A stretch of DNA of 57,496 bases from an uncultured Clostridia bacterium (GCA_910587195.1 CAJUKL010000003.1:1-57496); one strand, 5' to 3'. Shown: positions 42,990-51,965, numbered from the stretch's first letter. The notes: a model not told the origin generated them from the letters alone. Program-made: numbers and translations.

Positions 42990-43018
42990 AGTATAGCATA
43001 CGGGAAAAGAAATAGCAA
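42990..43018 (-). promoter_or_regulatory. Promoter of the XRE regulator
   Basis: Minus strand TTGCTA (43018-43013), 17 bases, TATACT (42995-42990). Confidence 0.7.
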
Positions 43019-43067
43019 TAAATATTAAATAAAAAAAGTTAATTGAATAATTATTTTATAAAAAATA

Positions 43068-43096
43068 ACCCCCAAAAATTCAACATTTTTGAGGGT
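43068..43096. terminator. Hairpin of terminator type
   Basis: ACCCCCAAAAAT and ATTTTTGAGGGT around a TCAAC loop, followed by CTTATTT on the plus strand. It may belong to the decayed lysin fragment next to it or be a remnant. Confidence 0.55.
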
Positions 43097-43191
43097 CTTA
43101 TTTGGTTATTTCTTACATAACTTAGAATATTGATTTTTATATGTTTTTTCTATATTTTGTTACTAACATGTTTCTAAGCAATTCTATCTTT

Positions 43192-43375
43192 CTATCTATC
43201 ATAACCCCCCATTCTATCGTGTATGACAAATAGCCTCAATATGGTACCTGTCAATAACAACTCTCCTTTTTCGTTCCCTTTTAATTTAATGCACCTCTAT
43301 CAATCAGTTTTTGCATGGTAGGCTTTGCCCAATCTGGCATATTATCATACGCTTTCAGCCCACCCCTAAAGGAGT
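43192..43375 (-). pseudogene. Frameshifted 3' fragment of a lysin/amidase-type gene
   Basis: On the minus strand KAYDNMPDWAKPTMQKLIDR then GALN and a stop; a 5-base insertion (TTAAA repeated) shifts the frame, after which LKGNEKGELLLTGTILRLFV then IHDRMGGYDR and TAG continue. The second part is the same tail as the partial gene at 1-101. The 5' side is cut off by a hairpin (43356-43382, AGCCCAC/GTGGGCT) of the type found at IS200/IS605 ends. Hence a broken copy, probably interrupted by an element. Confidence 0.75.
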
Positions 43376-43464
43376 GGGCTTTTCGCATTTAGCTTGTAAT
43401 TTTACCAACTGCCACATAGCGTAATAATTGATTTTTTGTGACAAAATTTTTTTTCATATCTTTG

Positions 43465-43813
43465 TTTTAACCAAATTTAGCAAGAATTCCTCCACCTCTA
43501 TAGGCGGGGGATGAATTGCGTCTTTTCTTATCAGCATAAAAAATATAAATTTTTTGTTGTCTTATAAAAATAAATAGAATATAATAAATATATTGACAAG
43601 TACATTGACAACTGGATATATAGGGTTGCACAGAGAAACCAAATATGCGAAAACCAAGCTTCCTTCTGTGCGTAAAATGTCCAAGGTACGAATGGAAAGT
43701 AATTCGTGAAAACTGTGGGACACACGGGGTTAGCTCGCTTATGCTATTGGTACTATCGAACGAAAAGCCCCCGCCTCTATGCGTGCGTTAGCATAGGCGG
43801 TGAAGTATGTCAC
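43465..43813 (+). mobile_element. IS200/IS605-derived non-autonomous element, copy 2
   Basis: 349 bases, nearly identical to 30069-30425; the main differences are an 8-base deletion and small changes before the right hairpin. It keeps both subterminal hairpins and the GTGGGACACACGGGG scaffold-like segment, and ends at TATGTCAC. No transposase or TnpB frame. It lies next to the broken lysin fragment and a second IS-end-like hairpin, so this 600-base gap (43100-43824) looks like a landing zone for such elements. Confidence 0.75.
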
Positions 43814-43824
43814 TAAACTAAAAT

Positions 43825-44181
43825 CTACCTATTTTTATGATAAGCAAATTTTTCATAGTTATTTTTTTTGATAATATGTCTTTTCCTACCATCTGTTTTA
43901 TGTTGATAAACTTCCCTTCTCCAATGCTTTCCATTTTTTATACAATCCATTTTTTCATTATAATGATAAACTTCTTCATATGGAGTTTGTGGTCTTTGAC
44001 AACAAAAGAAACAAGCAGGGTCACCGCAAACATCATCCAGCCATTCATTGCATAAGGTACAGCAACGTGCGTCATACTTCTCCATTAATAAAACTGTTTT
44101 TTGTTCGCATTTAGGGCATTTTTCATTTAAATAAATACCTAATGGGTTCCAACACTTTTTATGTTTTTCTAATTTTTTCAT
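43825..44181 (-). CDS. Zinc-ribbon-like small protein
   Basis: 118 residues with several Cys pairs: CPKC at about 22-25, CCTLC at about 40-44, and CGDPACFFCC at about 52-61, which could form one or two zinc knuckles. The C-terminal half is basic (RREVYQHKTDGRKRHIIKK). It starts three bases after the alr stop, so it is probably co-transcribed. No family recognised; RNA or DNA binding is possible. Confidence 0.7.
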   Translation of the reverse strand: MKKLEKHKKCWNPLGIYLNEKCPKCEQKTVLLMEKYDARCCTLCNEWLDDVCGDPACFFCCQRPQTPYEEVYHYNEKMDCIKNGKHWRREVYQHKTDGRKRHIIKKNNYEKFAYHKNR

Positions 44182-44184
44182 TTC

Positions 44185-45378
44185 TTATTCATATCTATGC
44201 ATAACATGATTTACTACACCTACTAATTTACCATTTTCATAATATACTCTAGGTACTCTTTTGGTAATTACACAAGGTATTTCATAGTTAATGGTAGATA
44301 AAAGATTTGCTAATTCTTCAATCGGTAATACAGCATCACCTTGTATACCAAACACAACTACTTCATCTCCTATTTTTACATTAGGAATATCCGTTACATC
44401 AATCATAGTTTGATCCATACAAACTCGTCCCACAATAGGTGCTCTTTTTCCATGCACCAACATACAACCCTTATTAGAAAGATTTCTATTATATCCATCT
44501 GCATAACCAATCGGTACTGTTGCAATTATTCTTTCTTTATCTGCTGTATAAGTTCTGCCGTAGCTAATTTGTGCACCAGCCTCCACTTTTTTCACTAAAG
44601 CAATGGAGGTTTTTAAGGTCATCAATGGTTTTAAAGCAATTCTACCCTCACATTCATCAGAAGGAAGCATACCATAAGTAATAATTCCAGAGCGCACCAT
44701 ATCAAGTTGTTTTTCAGGGTAACTAATGGTAGTTGCACTATTTGCACAATGGCAAATTCCCATAGATAAGCCTTTTTGTTGACAAGCCTTTATCATTTTT
44801 TGGAAACGGTCAAATTGCATTTCTGTAAATTGTGGACAATCTCCACTATAAGTATCTGCTACTGCATGATGAGTAAAAGTACCTGTGATATGAATATTTT
44901 TTAAGGAAAATACTTCTGTAATACTAGTAAGGGAATTTTGAAAATTTCCTTCATCACATTGGAATCCAACTCTTGTCATACCAGTATCTAATTTAATATG
45001 TCCATCCACTATAACACCTGTTTTTTCTGCTTCTGCATTTAATGCTTTTGCATAATCCAGTGAAATAATGGCTTGTGTAATTTTTTCATCAGAAAGCATT
45101 TTGGCACATTCCACTGGTGTATAACCTAAAATTAAAATAGGCTGTGTAATACCTTGCCGACGCAAGCTAATGCCTTCTTCTATATTGGAAACTCCAAACC
45201 AGTCAAAACCGTTTTCTGCCAATTTTTTAGCAATGACACCATCACCATGTCCATAGGCATCTGCTTTAACAATTCCCATTAACAGATGTTCTCCTTTTAG
45301 AGATGCTTTGATATTGTCGATGTTATACTTCAGTGCATTCAAATCAATTTCCGCCCATGTTCTTTTTACAAATTCCAT
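44185..45378 (-). CDS. alr: Alanine racemase
   Basis: PLP enzyme that makes D-alanine for peptidoglycan. 397 residues, normal length. The PLP lysine is Lys38 in VKADAYGHG, the catalytic Tyr is in ISYGRTYTA, and VGRVCMDQTMIDVT is the second signature. GRVCMDQ and the C-terminal domain are intact. GAAAGGGGCG lies before the ATG. It is followed closely by a zinc-ribbon-like gene. Confidence 0.97.
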   Translation of the reverse strand: MEFVKRTWAEIDLNALKYNIDNIKASLKGEHLLMGIVKADAYGHGDGVIAKKLAENGFDWFGVSNIEEGISLRRQGITQPILILGYTPVECAKMLSDEKITQAIISLDYAKALNAEAEKTGVIVDGHIKLDTGMTRVGFQCDEGNFQNSLTSITEVFSLKNIHITGTFTHHAVADTYSGDCPQFTEMQFDRFQKMIKACQQKGLSMGICHCANSATTISYPEKQLDMVRSGIITYGMLPSDECEGRIALKPLMTLKTSIALVKKVEAGAQISYGRTYTADKERIIATVPIGYADGYNRNLSNKGCMLVHGKRAPIVGRVCMDQTMIDVTDIPNVKIGDEVVVFGIQGDAVLPIEELANLLSTINYEIPCVITKRVPRVYYENGKLVGVVNHVMHRYE

Positions 45379-45509
45379 ATTTGCGCCCCTTTCTTATAGA
45401 TATTGCACAATATTTTTTAATTTTTTTACTTTTTTTAGTATAGCACGACGAAAAACAGATTGCAATATTTCAGTAAAAGAAATATTGTACATTCTAAAAG
45501 AAATTTGTA

Positions 45510-46016
45510 TTATAGAAATATTTTTTCAAAAGCGAGTTTGTCACTACCTTCAAACCATATTGTGCCACAATATACAAAACTATTTTTTTGAAGTATATGC
45601 TGCATAATTTTATTTGCATTGTCTGTATCCACTCGAATGCTATCCACACCCTTTTGTTTGCATAATTTTTCTACTAACTGAATTATGACATTAGACAATC
45701 CACTTCCTACATTTTGTTTAGAAATAGCTAAGCGATGAATTACCGCATAAGTTGCATTGCTTTGCCATGCTCCTTTTATATTTTTATAAGCAGGTTCTCC
45801 TTCAAAATCAACACACATATAAGCTAATTTATTGTTATCGTTTTTTACAAAATATCCACGTTTAGCAATAATATCTTCTTTGATATTTTCTCTATCAGGG
45901 TATCCTGTTTGCCATTGGTCAATGCCTTGTTGCTTTAAATATTTCTTTCCATCATTGATAATATCCATTGCAATTTCAATATCTTCCATTTTTGCTTGTT
46001 CTAATGTAACTTCCAT
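45510..46016 (-). CDS. GNAT-family N-acetyltransferase
   Basis: 168 residues. Typical GNAT layout: N-terminal MEVTLEQAKMEDIEIAMDII, then a central strand LAYMCVDFEGEP, the acetyl-CoA-binding region (IHRLAISKQNVGSGLSNVII), and the late NKIMQHILQKNSFVYCGTIW block. The usual R/Q-x-x-G-x-G/A loop is KQNVGSG. The substrate cannot be read from sequence. It is separated from alr by 130 bases and probably has its own promoter. Confidence 0.88.
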   Translation of the reverse strand: MEVTLEQAKMEDIEIAMDIINDGKKYLKQQGIDQWQTGYPDRENIKEDIIAKRGYFVKNDNNKLAYMCVDFEGEPAYKNIKGAWQSNATYAVIHRLAISKQNVGSGLSNVIIQLVEKLCKQKGVDSIRVDTDNANKIMQHILQKNSFVYCGTIWFEGSDKLAFEKIFL

Positions 46017-46144
46017 ATTTTTATTTTCTCCTTATTGTTGCTATATTACTTTCTATTTGATAGAATAGTATTAAAACATACTTTTGTAAAATTAAAAGAT
46101 TAAAAATAATACTTCAAAATTTTTAAAGTAAATGGAGGTTATAT

Positions 46145-46213
46145 ATGGAAATAAAATATTTACCCTGTTTTCAAAAAAGGAAGTATTGCATAGAAAGGAA
46201 AAAACAGTTATAA
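46145..46213 (+). CDS. Possible 22-residue leader peptide
   Basis: ATG six bases after a strong GGAGG, with a stop 46 bases before the VanW start. The encoded peptide is basic with two Cys. A leader or chance; I see no attenuator-type hairpin. Confidence 0.25.
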   Translation: MEIKYLPCFQKRKYCIERKKQL

Positions 46214-46259
46214 TAGAAAAGGAACAACAGTTATAAAAATATATTTGAGGTGAATACAT

Positions 46260-47033
46260 ATGCTAAAACCTGTGGCAGATTTATTGATATTGTCTATAGT
46301 AGCAGGAAATGTGCCTGCAACAGAAGTACCTGCAACAGAAGTACCTGATACATCAATATCTATTACATCCGAAAGCACAGTAGAAGAACCATTCATTATT
46401 ATAGAAGAACCAGAACCCGAACCTATAGAAGTGGAAGTAGAAGTTGCACCTAATTTCGATTTTGATATTGCTTCCTACACCACAAAATATACTGGTGCAG
46501 ACTCCAATAATCGTAATTATAACATGCATCTTGCGTCAGATTCTATCAATGGCATTGTCTTAGAACCGGGAGATAGTTTTTCCTATAATAATGTCATCTT
46601 AAAAAACAGCCATAATGGGAAAGATTACAAAGAAGCAGGTATTTATTCCAATGGAAAAGCGGCAACTGGAATTGGCGGTGGTATTTGTCAAATATCTTCT
46701 ACATTATACCAAGCCGCATTATATTCTGGTATGACCATTACGGAAAGAAGAAATCACTCTTTACCTGTAGGATATATGCCAAAAGGTAGAGATGCCACGG
46801 CTTCTTGGGGCAGTATTGATTTTAAATTTAGAAATGATTTAAGTGTACCCGTTAAAATAGAATCCGTGATGCAAAACGGAAAAATAAAGGTAAGATTTTT
46901 GGCAACACAAGACCCTAATGTGGGCAACATTAAAGTAGATGTCATTCATCAGGCAGATGGTTCCTATGTTTTAAAAAGAACCAGAGCAGATGGTACAGTA
47001 GATTATACTGCTACCAGCAGATACGGAAGTTAA
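46260..47033 (+). CDS. VanW-family protein
   Basis: 257 residues. A short hydrophobic start with tandem VPATE repeats, an acidic linker (EEPEPEPIEVEVEV), and the VanW domain from about 80 on (GIVLEPGDSFSYNNVI, then GIGGGICQISSTLYQAALYS, then RRNHSLPVGYMPKGRDATAS). VanW domains occur in exported or wall-associated proteins; the biochemical role is not established. The signal is weak, so it may be membrane anchored or leave by a non-classical path. Tandem 15-base repeats in the DNA make the linker length likely to vary. Confidence 0.88.
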   Translation: MLKPVADLLILSIVAGNVPATEVPATEVPDTSISITSESTVEEPFIIIEEPEPEPIEVEVEVAPNFDFDIASYTTKYTGADSNNRNYNMHLASDSINGIVLEPGDSFSYNNVILKNSHNGKDYKEAGIYSNGKAATGIGGGICQISSTLYQAALYSGMTITERRNHSLPVGYMPKGRDATASWGSIDFKFRNDLSVPVKIESVMQNGKIKVRFLATQDPNVGNIKVDVIHQADGSYVLKRTRADGTVDYTATSRYGS

Positions 47034-47152
47034 ACTTTCCTAAAAAGAAATTCGATTTTTTAAAAAAATTTTTATTTTATCATAAGAAAACTACGGGAAA
47101 TAGAATCCCACATTAAACTTTTGGAAATCCGTTTCATCTTTAATAAATTATT

Positions 47153-47189
47153 CAAACAGCAGGTTACTTTTATAGTAGTCTGCTGTTTG
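47153..47189 (+). terminator. Terminator after the VanW gene
   Basis: CAAACAGCAG and CTGCTGTTTG, a perfect 10-bp stem with a 17-base loop. Confidence 0.65.
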
Positions 47190-47226
47190 ACTCTATAAAA
47201 TAATTTGCAAAAAGGAGTTAATTTTT

Positions 47227-48141
47227 ATGTTAGATATTTGTTTGCTTGGCACAGGCGGCATGATGCCTATGCCAGAACGTTTTTTAACAGCTATGTTAGC
47301 AAGGTTAAATGGACGTTTGCTTTTAATGGATTGTGGAGAAGGAACACAAGTCAGCATGAAGTTGCTTGGCTGGGGATTTAAAAATATTGATATTATTTGT
47401 TTTACACACTTCCATGCAGACCATATTTCCGGACTCCCTGGTATTTTATTGACGATTGGAAATGCAGGACGTACAGAACCTTTAACTTTAATTGGGCCTG
47501 TTGGATTGCAATATGTTGTAGAGGGACTAAAGCGGATTGCACCAGAATTGCCCTTTCCTTTGACATTAATAGAATTAAAGGAAGATACTCCTAATCCAAT
47601 CGAAATCAATGAATTTCGCATTTCTTATATTCTAGCTGACCATATGGTACGTTGTTATGCCTATCGTATTGATGTATTAAGAAAAGGAAAGTTTGATGTG
47701 CAAAGGGCAAAAGAGCAAAAAATCCCCAAAAAAATATGGTCAAAACTGCAAAAAGAAGGCTTTGCAGAATGGGAAGGAAAACAATATACAGGGGACATGG
47801 TTATGGGGGCAGAACGCAAAGGAATTTCCGTTGCCTATTGCACAGACAGCAGACCAGTAGACCGATTCATTTCTTTTGTAAAAAATACCGATTTATTTAT
47901 TTGTGAGGGAATGTATGGTGAAGAAGAAAAAAAGCAAAAAGCCATCGAAAAAAAACATATGCTTTTTTCAGAAGCAGCAAGATTGGCAAAACAAGCAGAG
48001 GTTTCCCGTTTATGGCTCACACATTTTAGCCCTTCCTTACAAGAACCAGAAATTTATTTAAAAAATGCAATTCAAATTTTTGGACATGCCGAACTTGGAG
48101 AGGAAAGAAAAACAATTTCTCTTGATTTTATACAAGAATAA
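47227..48141 (+). CDS. rnz: Ribonuclease Z
   Basis: Zinc endonuclease that trims tRNA 3' ends. 304 residues with the metallo-beta-lactamase motif THFHADH at about 61-67, the LLGTGG-like N-terminus (LLGTGGMMPMPER), HMVRCYAYRI, and the C-terminal HTS-like motif (LWLTHFSPSLQEPE) with an extra-long exosite region in between (AKEQKIPKKIWSKLQKEG), which supports tRNase Z over other members. AAAGGAG precedes the ATG. The sigma factor gene follows after 87 bases. Confidence 0.92.
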   Translation: MLDICLLGTGGMMPMPERFLTAMLARLNGRLLLMDCGEGTQVSMKLLGWGFKNIDIICFTHFHADHISGLPGILLTIGNAGRTEPLTLIGPVGLQYVVEGLKRIAPELPFPLTLIELKEDTPNPIEINEFRISYILADHMVRCYAYRIDVLRKGKFDVQRAKEQKIPKKIWSKLQKEGFAEWEGKQYTGDMVMGAERKGISVAYCTDSRPVDRFISFVKNTDLFICEGMYGEEEKKQKAIEKKHMLFSEAARLAKQAEVSRLWLTHFSPSLQEPEIYLKNAIQIFGHAELGEERKTISLDFIQE

Positions 48142-48228
48142 TGGCAAAATAATAAAAAACAAATCATTTATTTTTTCGTATTATAAAAATGATACCATGT
48201 TATGTTTTTTTAGAAAGAGGAAAACAAA

Positions 48229-48768
48229 TTGAAAAAAGATTATGAACTGGTAAAGCAAGCTATATCTGGGGACCAATGTGCTTTTGCAGAACTATTAAAT
48301 CGATATAAAAACCTTGTTTATTCCGTTGTGCTGCGTATGGTCAACAATACCGAAGAAGCGAATGATTTAGCCCAAGAAATTTTTATCAAACTTTATAGAA
48401 ATTTGGACAAATATCAGCCAGAGTATAAATTTTCTACATGGTTAATTCGTATTAGCACCAATCATGTTATTGATTATCGTAGAAAAAGAAAACAAGAAAC
48501 TGTTAGCATGGAAGAAATGTCTTATCAACTGACAAGCGACAGTTCACCAGAAAAAGAATATCTCCAAAAAGAAAAAAGAAAATCTTTGGAATATGCCATT
48601 CAAGCATTACCAGATTTATATAAAGTTCCGATTGTACTCTATCACCAGCAAGGGCTGCGTTATCAAGAAATTGCAGAAATCATAGGGGAACCTTTATCTA
48701 AAGTAAAAAACAGAATTTTCCGGGGGCGAAAAATGTTAAAAGAAAATTTGGAAAAAGAAAATGAATAG
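48229..48768 (+). CDS. ECF sigma factor
   Basis: 179 residues beginning at a TTG codon behind AGAGG. Region 2 (AFAELLNRYKNLVYSVVLRM, then EANDLAQEIFIKLYRNL) and region 4 (IQALPDLYKVPIVLYHQQGL, then RYQEIAEIIGEPLSKVKNRI) are complete, with no N- or C-terminal extension. It lies six bases before an anti-sigma gene and so is probably held inactive at the membrane. Signal and regulon unknown. Confidence 0.94.
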   Translation: MKKDYELVKQAISGDQCAFAELLNRYKNLVYSVVLRMVNNTEEANDLAQEIFIKLYRNLDKYQPEYKFSTWLIRISTNHVIDYRRKRKQETVSMEEMSYQLTSDSSPEKEYLQKEKRKSLEYAIQALPDLYKVPIVLYHQQGLRYQEIAEIIGEPLSKVKNRIFRGRKMLKENLEKENE

Positions 48769-48783
48769 AAAAAGGTGGGGCAC

Positions 48784-49344
48784 ATGAAATGCTATAATAC
48801 GGAAAAATATATTATGAAATATATGGATGGGGAAATGACAAAGCAAGAAGCAGAAGAATTAAACCAACATATACAAGAATGTCAAAAATGTAAAGAAGAT
48901 TTTTTATTTTATGACGATTTGTTACAACTTTTTGAAGAAATGCCTTTATATGAAGCACCAGCAGATTTTGAAAAAAATGTTATGCTGCAAATACAAGCGC
49001 TTCCAGAACAAAAAATTTCGATAAAAGACAAAATTGTTGGATATATTTGGGGTACTTTTACAATATTATTTGGCTTAGGCGCAGTTCTTGTTTTTTATAA
49101 AGAATCTATTTTTCACTTATTGGAAAAAAATATTTATTTTAATCAATGGGTAAAAAACATTGCACCGATTGAACACAATATTGCACAACAAGAGCAGGCA
49201 TTTCAAACAGCCATAGAACATTTTATGTTATGGACAGACCAAATTTTAACAAAGGGATTTTCTTTTTTGCTTTTCCTTCTTTGTTTTGTTTGTGCTGTGC
49301 AGTATGTTTTATTAAAAAGAAAAAAAGAGCGTAAATGGAAATGA
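48784..49344 (+). CDS. Anti-sigma factor with zinc-finger (ZAS type)
   Basis: About 186 residues from ATG 48784 (AAGGTGGGG upstream). The N-terminal His-x3-Cys-x2-Cys motif is in HIQECQKCKED, preceded by KYMDGEMTKQEAEE, the classic sigma-binding ZAS domain. Two membrane helices follow, at about 85-105 (IWGTFTILFGLGAVLVFY) and near the end (FLLFLLCFVCAVQYVLL). It would bind and restrain the sigma factor encoded just upstream. Its 3' end overlaps the next gene by ten bases. Confidence 0.88.
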   Translation: MKCYNTEKYIMKYMDGEMTKQEAEELNQHIQECQKCKEDFLFYDDLLQLFEEMPLYEAPADFEKNVMLQIQALPEQKISIKDKIVGYIWGTFTILFGLGAVLVFYKESIFHLLEKNIYFNQWVKNIAPIEHNIAQQEQAFQTAIEHFMLWTDQILTKGFSFLLFLLCFVCAVQYVLLKRKKERKWK

Positions 49345-50072
49345 AAAAAATAGACTGGTTTTTACTTTATGTTACGATTGTGATTGGTATTACTTGCTTA
49401 AGGCTTTCCAATGGCTACCCTTTGGAACTAGTACAATTTTTAAATGGTTTTGTAGAATTAGCAGAAAATATGATTACATATTTTGGACTGACAAAAATAT
49501 ATCAGATATTACAACAAATTCCTATAAAATGGATATTGCTTTTAACAGAAGGATTTGAATTTGCTGTCGGATTTCTTATTTTATTTTTGTTTCGTCCCCA
49601 GTGGGAACAGGGCACCATGTTACTTTTAAAAAAAGGCGGTATGGTCATTAAAACAGGCATTGCATTATATGTTATGCTATTTGCTATTATTTGCATTTTT
49701 ATTTATTCTGTTGTTGGCTTGCCGATTGGTACCTTGTTTCTTTTATTGCAGCATATTGCAATTAGTTTAGGATATATTCCGATTGCTGTATTTTTTGGCT
49801 ATTTGCTGCTGCAACAATTTCAAATTAAAGGGGAAATTTATTTATATTATATGATAGGCACTTTTGTGATGTTATTATTTAAAAATGTATCTTTGATAGG
49901 GGGAGCATTTTTATTTTTTGTATTTCCTGTGTTAGCATTAGGGGTAGATATGCTTCTTTTTATCTATCATTTTATCTATCAATGCAGTTTTCCCGTAGAA
50001 TTTCAAGAAGAAAAAAAATTTAACCGTGATAAAATAAGGGATATTATTAAAAAAGATATGGAAAGGAGATAG
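49335..50072 (+). CDS. Multi-pass membrane protein of unknown function
   Basis: 245 residues with about six membrane helices (for example WILLLTEGFEFAVGFLILFL, VMLFAIICIFIYSVVGLPIG, IPIAVFFGYLLL) and a basic cytoplasmic tail (EEKKFNRDKIRDIIKKDMER). I do not recognise the family. Its start overlaps the anti-sigma gene, and tsaD begins five bases after its stop, so it belongs to the sigma/anti-sigma unit and may be the sensor or effector of it (inference). Confidence 0.75.
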   Translation: MEMKKIDWFLLYVTIVIGITCLRLSNGYPLELVQFLNGFVELAENMITYFGLTKIYQILQQIPIKWILLLTEGFEFAVGFLILFLFRPQWEQGTMLLLKKGGMVIKTGIALYVMLFAIICIFIYSVVGLPIGTLFLLLQHIAISLGYIPIAVFFGYLLLQQFQIKGEIYLYYMIGTFVMLLFKNVSLIGGAFLFFVFPVLALGVDMLLFIYHFIYQCSFPVEFQEEKKFNRDKIRDIIKKDMERR

Positions 50073-50077
50073 CAACT

Positions 50078-51094
50078 ATGGAAGAACAACGAATCCTTGC
50101 GATTGAAAGCTCCTGTGATGAAACAGCAGCAGCAGTTGTAAAAAATGGCAGAGAGGTACTTTCTAATATTATTTCTTCTCAAATTGCACTACATACAGTA
50201 TATGGTGGTGTTGTTCCAGAAATTGCTTCCAGAAAACATGTTGAAAATATAGATGGTGTTATTATGGAAGCATTACAGCAAGCAAACGTTACTTTACAAG
50301 AGATTGATGCTGTTGCCGTTACTTATGGGCCGGGATTAGTTGGTGCTTTATTAGTAGGGCTTGCAGAAGCAAAAGCACTTTCTTTTGCTTTACAAAAGCC
50401 CCTGATTGGTGTGCATCACATAGAAGGACATATCTGTGCCAATTATATTGAAAACAAAGAATTTGAGCCTCCTTTTATTTCACTTGTGGTATCAGGCGGA
50501 CATACACATATTGTTTATGTACCAGAATATGGAAAATATGAAATCCTCGGAAAAACAAGAGATGATGCCGTTGGAGAAGCGTATGACAAAGTAGCAAGAG
50601 CGATTGGTATGGGCTATCCAGGTGGGCCTAAAATAGATGCTGCAGCCAAAAATGGAAAAGAAACGATTGCTTTCCCCAGAATATTTTTAGAAGAAAATAG
50701 CTATGATTTTAGTTTTAGCGGACTAAAATCTGCTGTATTAAATTATATTAATAAAGCAAATATGATGGGGGAAAAAATTATACCAGAAGATGTAGCAGCA
50801 AGTTTTCAAGCAGCGGTCATTGATGTTCTTTTAGAAAAAACAATGCGCGCAGTGGAACAAAAAGGAGTTTACAAAATTGCATTAGCAGGAGGTGTTGCTT
50901 CTAACAGTGCATTAAGACAAAGAATGAAAGAAGAATGTCAAAAAAGAGGTTATACCCTAAATATTCCTTCCCCCATTTTTTGTACCGATAATGCAGCTAT
51001 GATAGGTTGTGCTGCTTACTATGAATATCAAAAAGGGATTCGAGATTCTTTAGACTTAAATGCAAACCCTAGTTTAAAATTAGGAGAACGATAA
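50078..51094 (+). CDS. tsaD: tRNA N6-adenosine threonylcarbamoyltransferase
   Basis: Completes t6A37 of ANN-decoding tRNAs with TsaB and TsaE. 338 residues, standard length. The ASKHA-fold begins with AIESSCDETAAA; the metal-binding pair is in HHIEGHICANY; VSGGHTHIVY, GYPGGPKID, the FSFSGLKSAV stretch and GGVASNSALR are diagnostic. AAAGGAG precedes the ATG. Placement behind a sigma/anti-sigma pair is odd; the essential gene may have its own promoter inside the upstream gene. Confidence 0.97.
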   Translation: MEEQRILAIESSCDETAAAVVKNGREVLSNIISSQIALHTVYGGVVPEIASRKHVENIDGVIMEALQQANVTLQEIDAVAVTYGPGLVGALLVGLAEAKALSFALQKPLIGVHHIEGHICANYIENKEFEPPFISLVVSGGHTHIVYVPEYGKYEILGKTRDDAVGEAYDKVARAIGMGYPGGPKIDAAAKNGKETIAFPRIFLEENSYDFSFSGLKSAVLNYINKANMMGEKIIPEDVAASFQAAVIDVLLEKTMRAVEQKGVYKIALAGGVASNSALRQRMKEECQKRGYTLNIPSPIFCTDNAAMIGCAAYYEYQKGIRDSLDLNANPSLKLGER

Positions 51095-51095
51095 C

Positions 51096-51827
51096 ATGAA
51101 AAAAACGGTATTAGTAACTGGTTCTTCCAAAGGAATCGGTAAAGAAATTGCTTTTATTTTTGGAAAAAAAGGATATTCCATTGTATTAAATGGCAGCAAA
51201 GATAAAAAAGCATTGGAAACAACAAAAAAGGAATTTCTTCAGCAGGGAATTGATTGTATTGCTGTTTTGGCAGATGTTTCTAACTATGCAGATTGCGAAA
51301 TGCTTTTTTACGAAATTAAAAAAGTATATACTGGTATAGATATTTTAGTAAATAATGCTGGAATTGCACATATTGGATTATTTTCAGACATGACACCGGA
51401 ACAATGGAAAAAAATATTATCTATTAATCTGGAATCTGTATTAAATTGTACACATATTGCATTAAAATATATGCTTTCTTGTCACAGTGGTTCTATTATC
51501 AATATTTCTTCCATATGGGGACAAAGAGGTGCGTCTTGTGAAGCAGTTTATTCTGCTTCAAAAGGCGGCATAGATGCCTTTACAAAGGCAATGGCAAAGG
51601 AATTAGGCCCTTCTGGAATTAGAGTCAATGCAATTAGTTGTGGTGTAATCGACACAGAAATGAATGATTGTTTTAATCAGGAGGAAAAAGAAATGTTAAT
51701 AGATGAGATTTCACTGATGAGAATTGGAACAACAGAAGAAGTTGCAAAATTGGCTCTTTTTTTAGGAGAAGATACCGCTTCTTTTATTACGGGGCAGATA
51801 TTTATTATAGATGGCGGTATGCTCTAA
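51096..51827 (+). CDS. Short-chain dehydrogenase/reductase, FabG-like
   Basis: 243 residues with the Rossmann motif TGSSKGIGKEIAF at about 7-19, NNAG at about 86-89 and the catalytic Ser...Tyr-x-x-x-Lys (ISSIWG then YSASKGG). It ends GQIFIIDGGML, close to 3-oxoacyl-ACP reductases. It lies one base after tsaD, so it is co-translated. Not in a fatty-acid cluster, so the substrate is open. Confidence 0.88.
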   Translation: MKKTVLVTGSSKGIGKEIAFIFGKKGYSIVLNGSKDKKALETTKKEFLQQGIDCIAVLADVSNYADCEMLFYEIKKVYTGIDILVNNAGIAHIGLFSDMTPEQWKKILSINLESVLNCTHIALKYMLSCHSGSIINISSIWGQRGASCEAVYSASKGGIDAFTKAMAKELGPSGIRVNAISCGVIDTEMNDCFNQEEKEMLIDEISLMRIGTTEEVAKLALFLGEDTASFITGQIFIIDGGML

Positions 51828-51834
51828 CTTACTT

Positions 51835-51965
51835 TCTTGACGCTTTCTTGAAAGAAAGCATTGAACTTTGTGCAAAACTTCGTTTTGCTGCTGTGCTTTG
51901 GAGCGAAATGGTTGTTGTAGACAAACACCAACGTATCACTAACAACTAAAATTTTGTATTTGTTC
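51835..51965 (+). repeat. Dispersed intergenic repeat, copy B
   Basis: TTTCTTGAAAGAAAG, then GTGCAAAACTTCGTTTTGCT and GCTGTG, ending at TTGTTCTATT; the reverse complement of 26200-26370 shows the same order of blocks. Contains the inner hairpin GCAAAAC-TTC-GTTTTGC. Confidence 0.65.
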
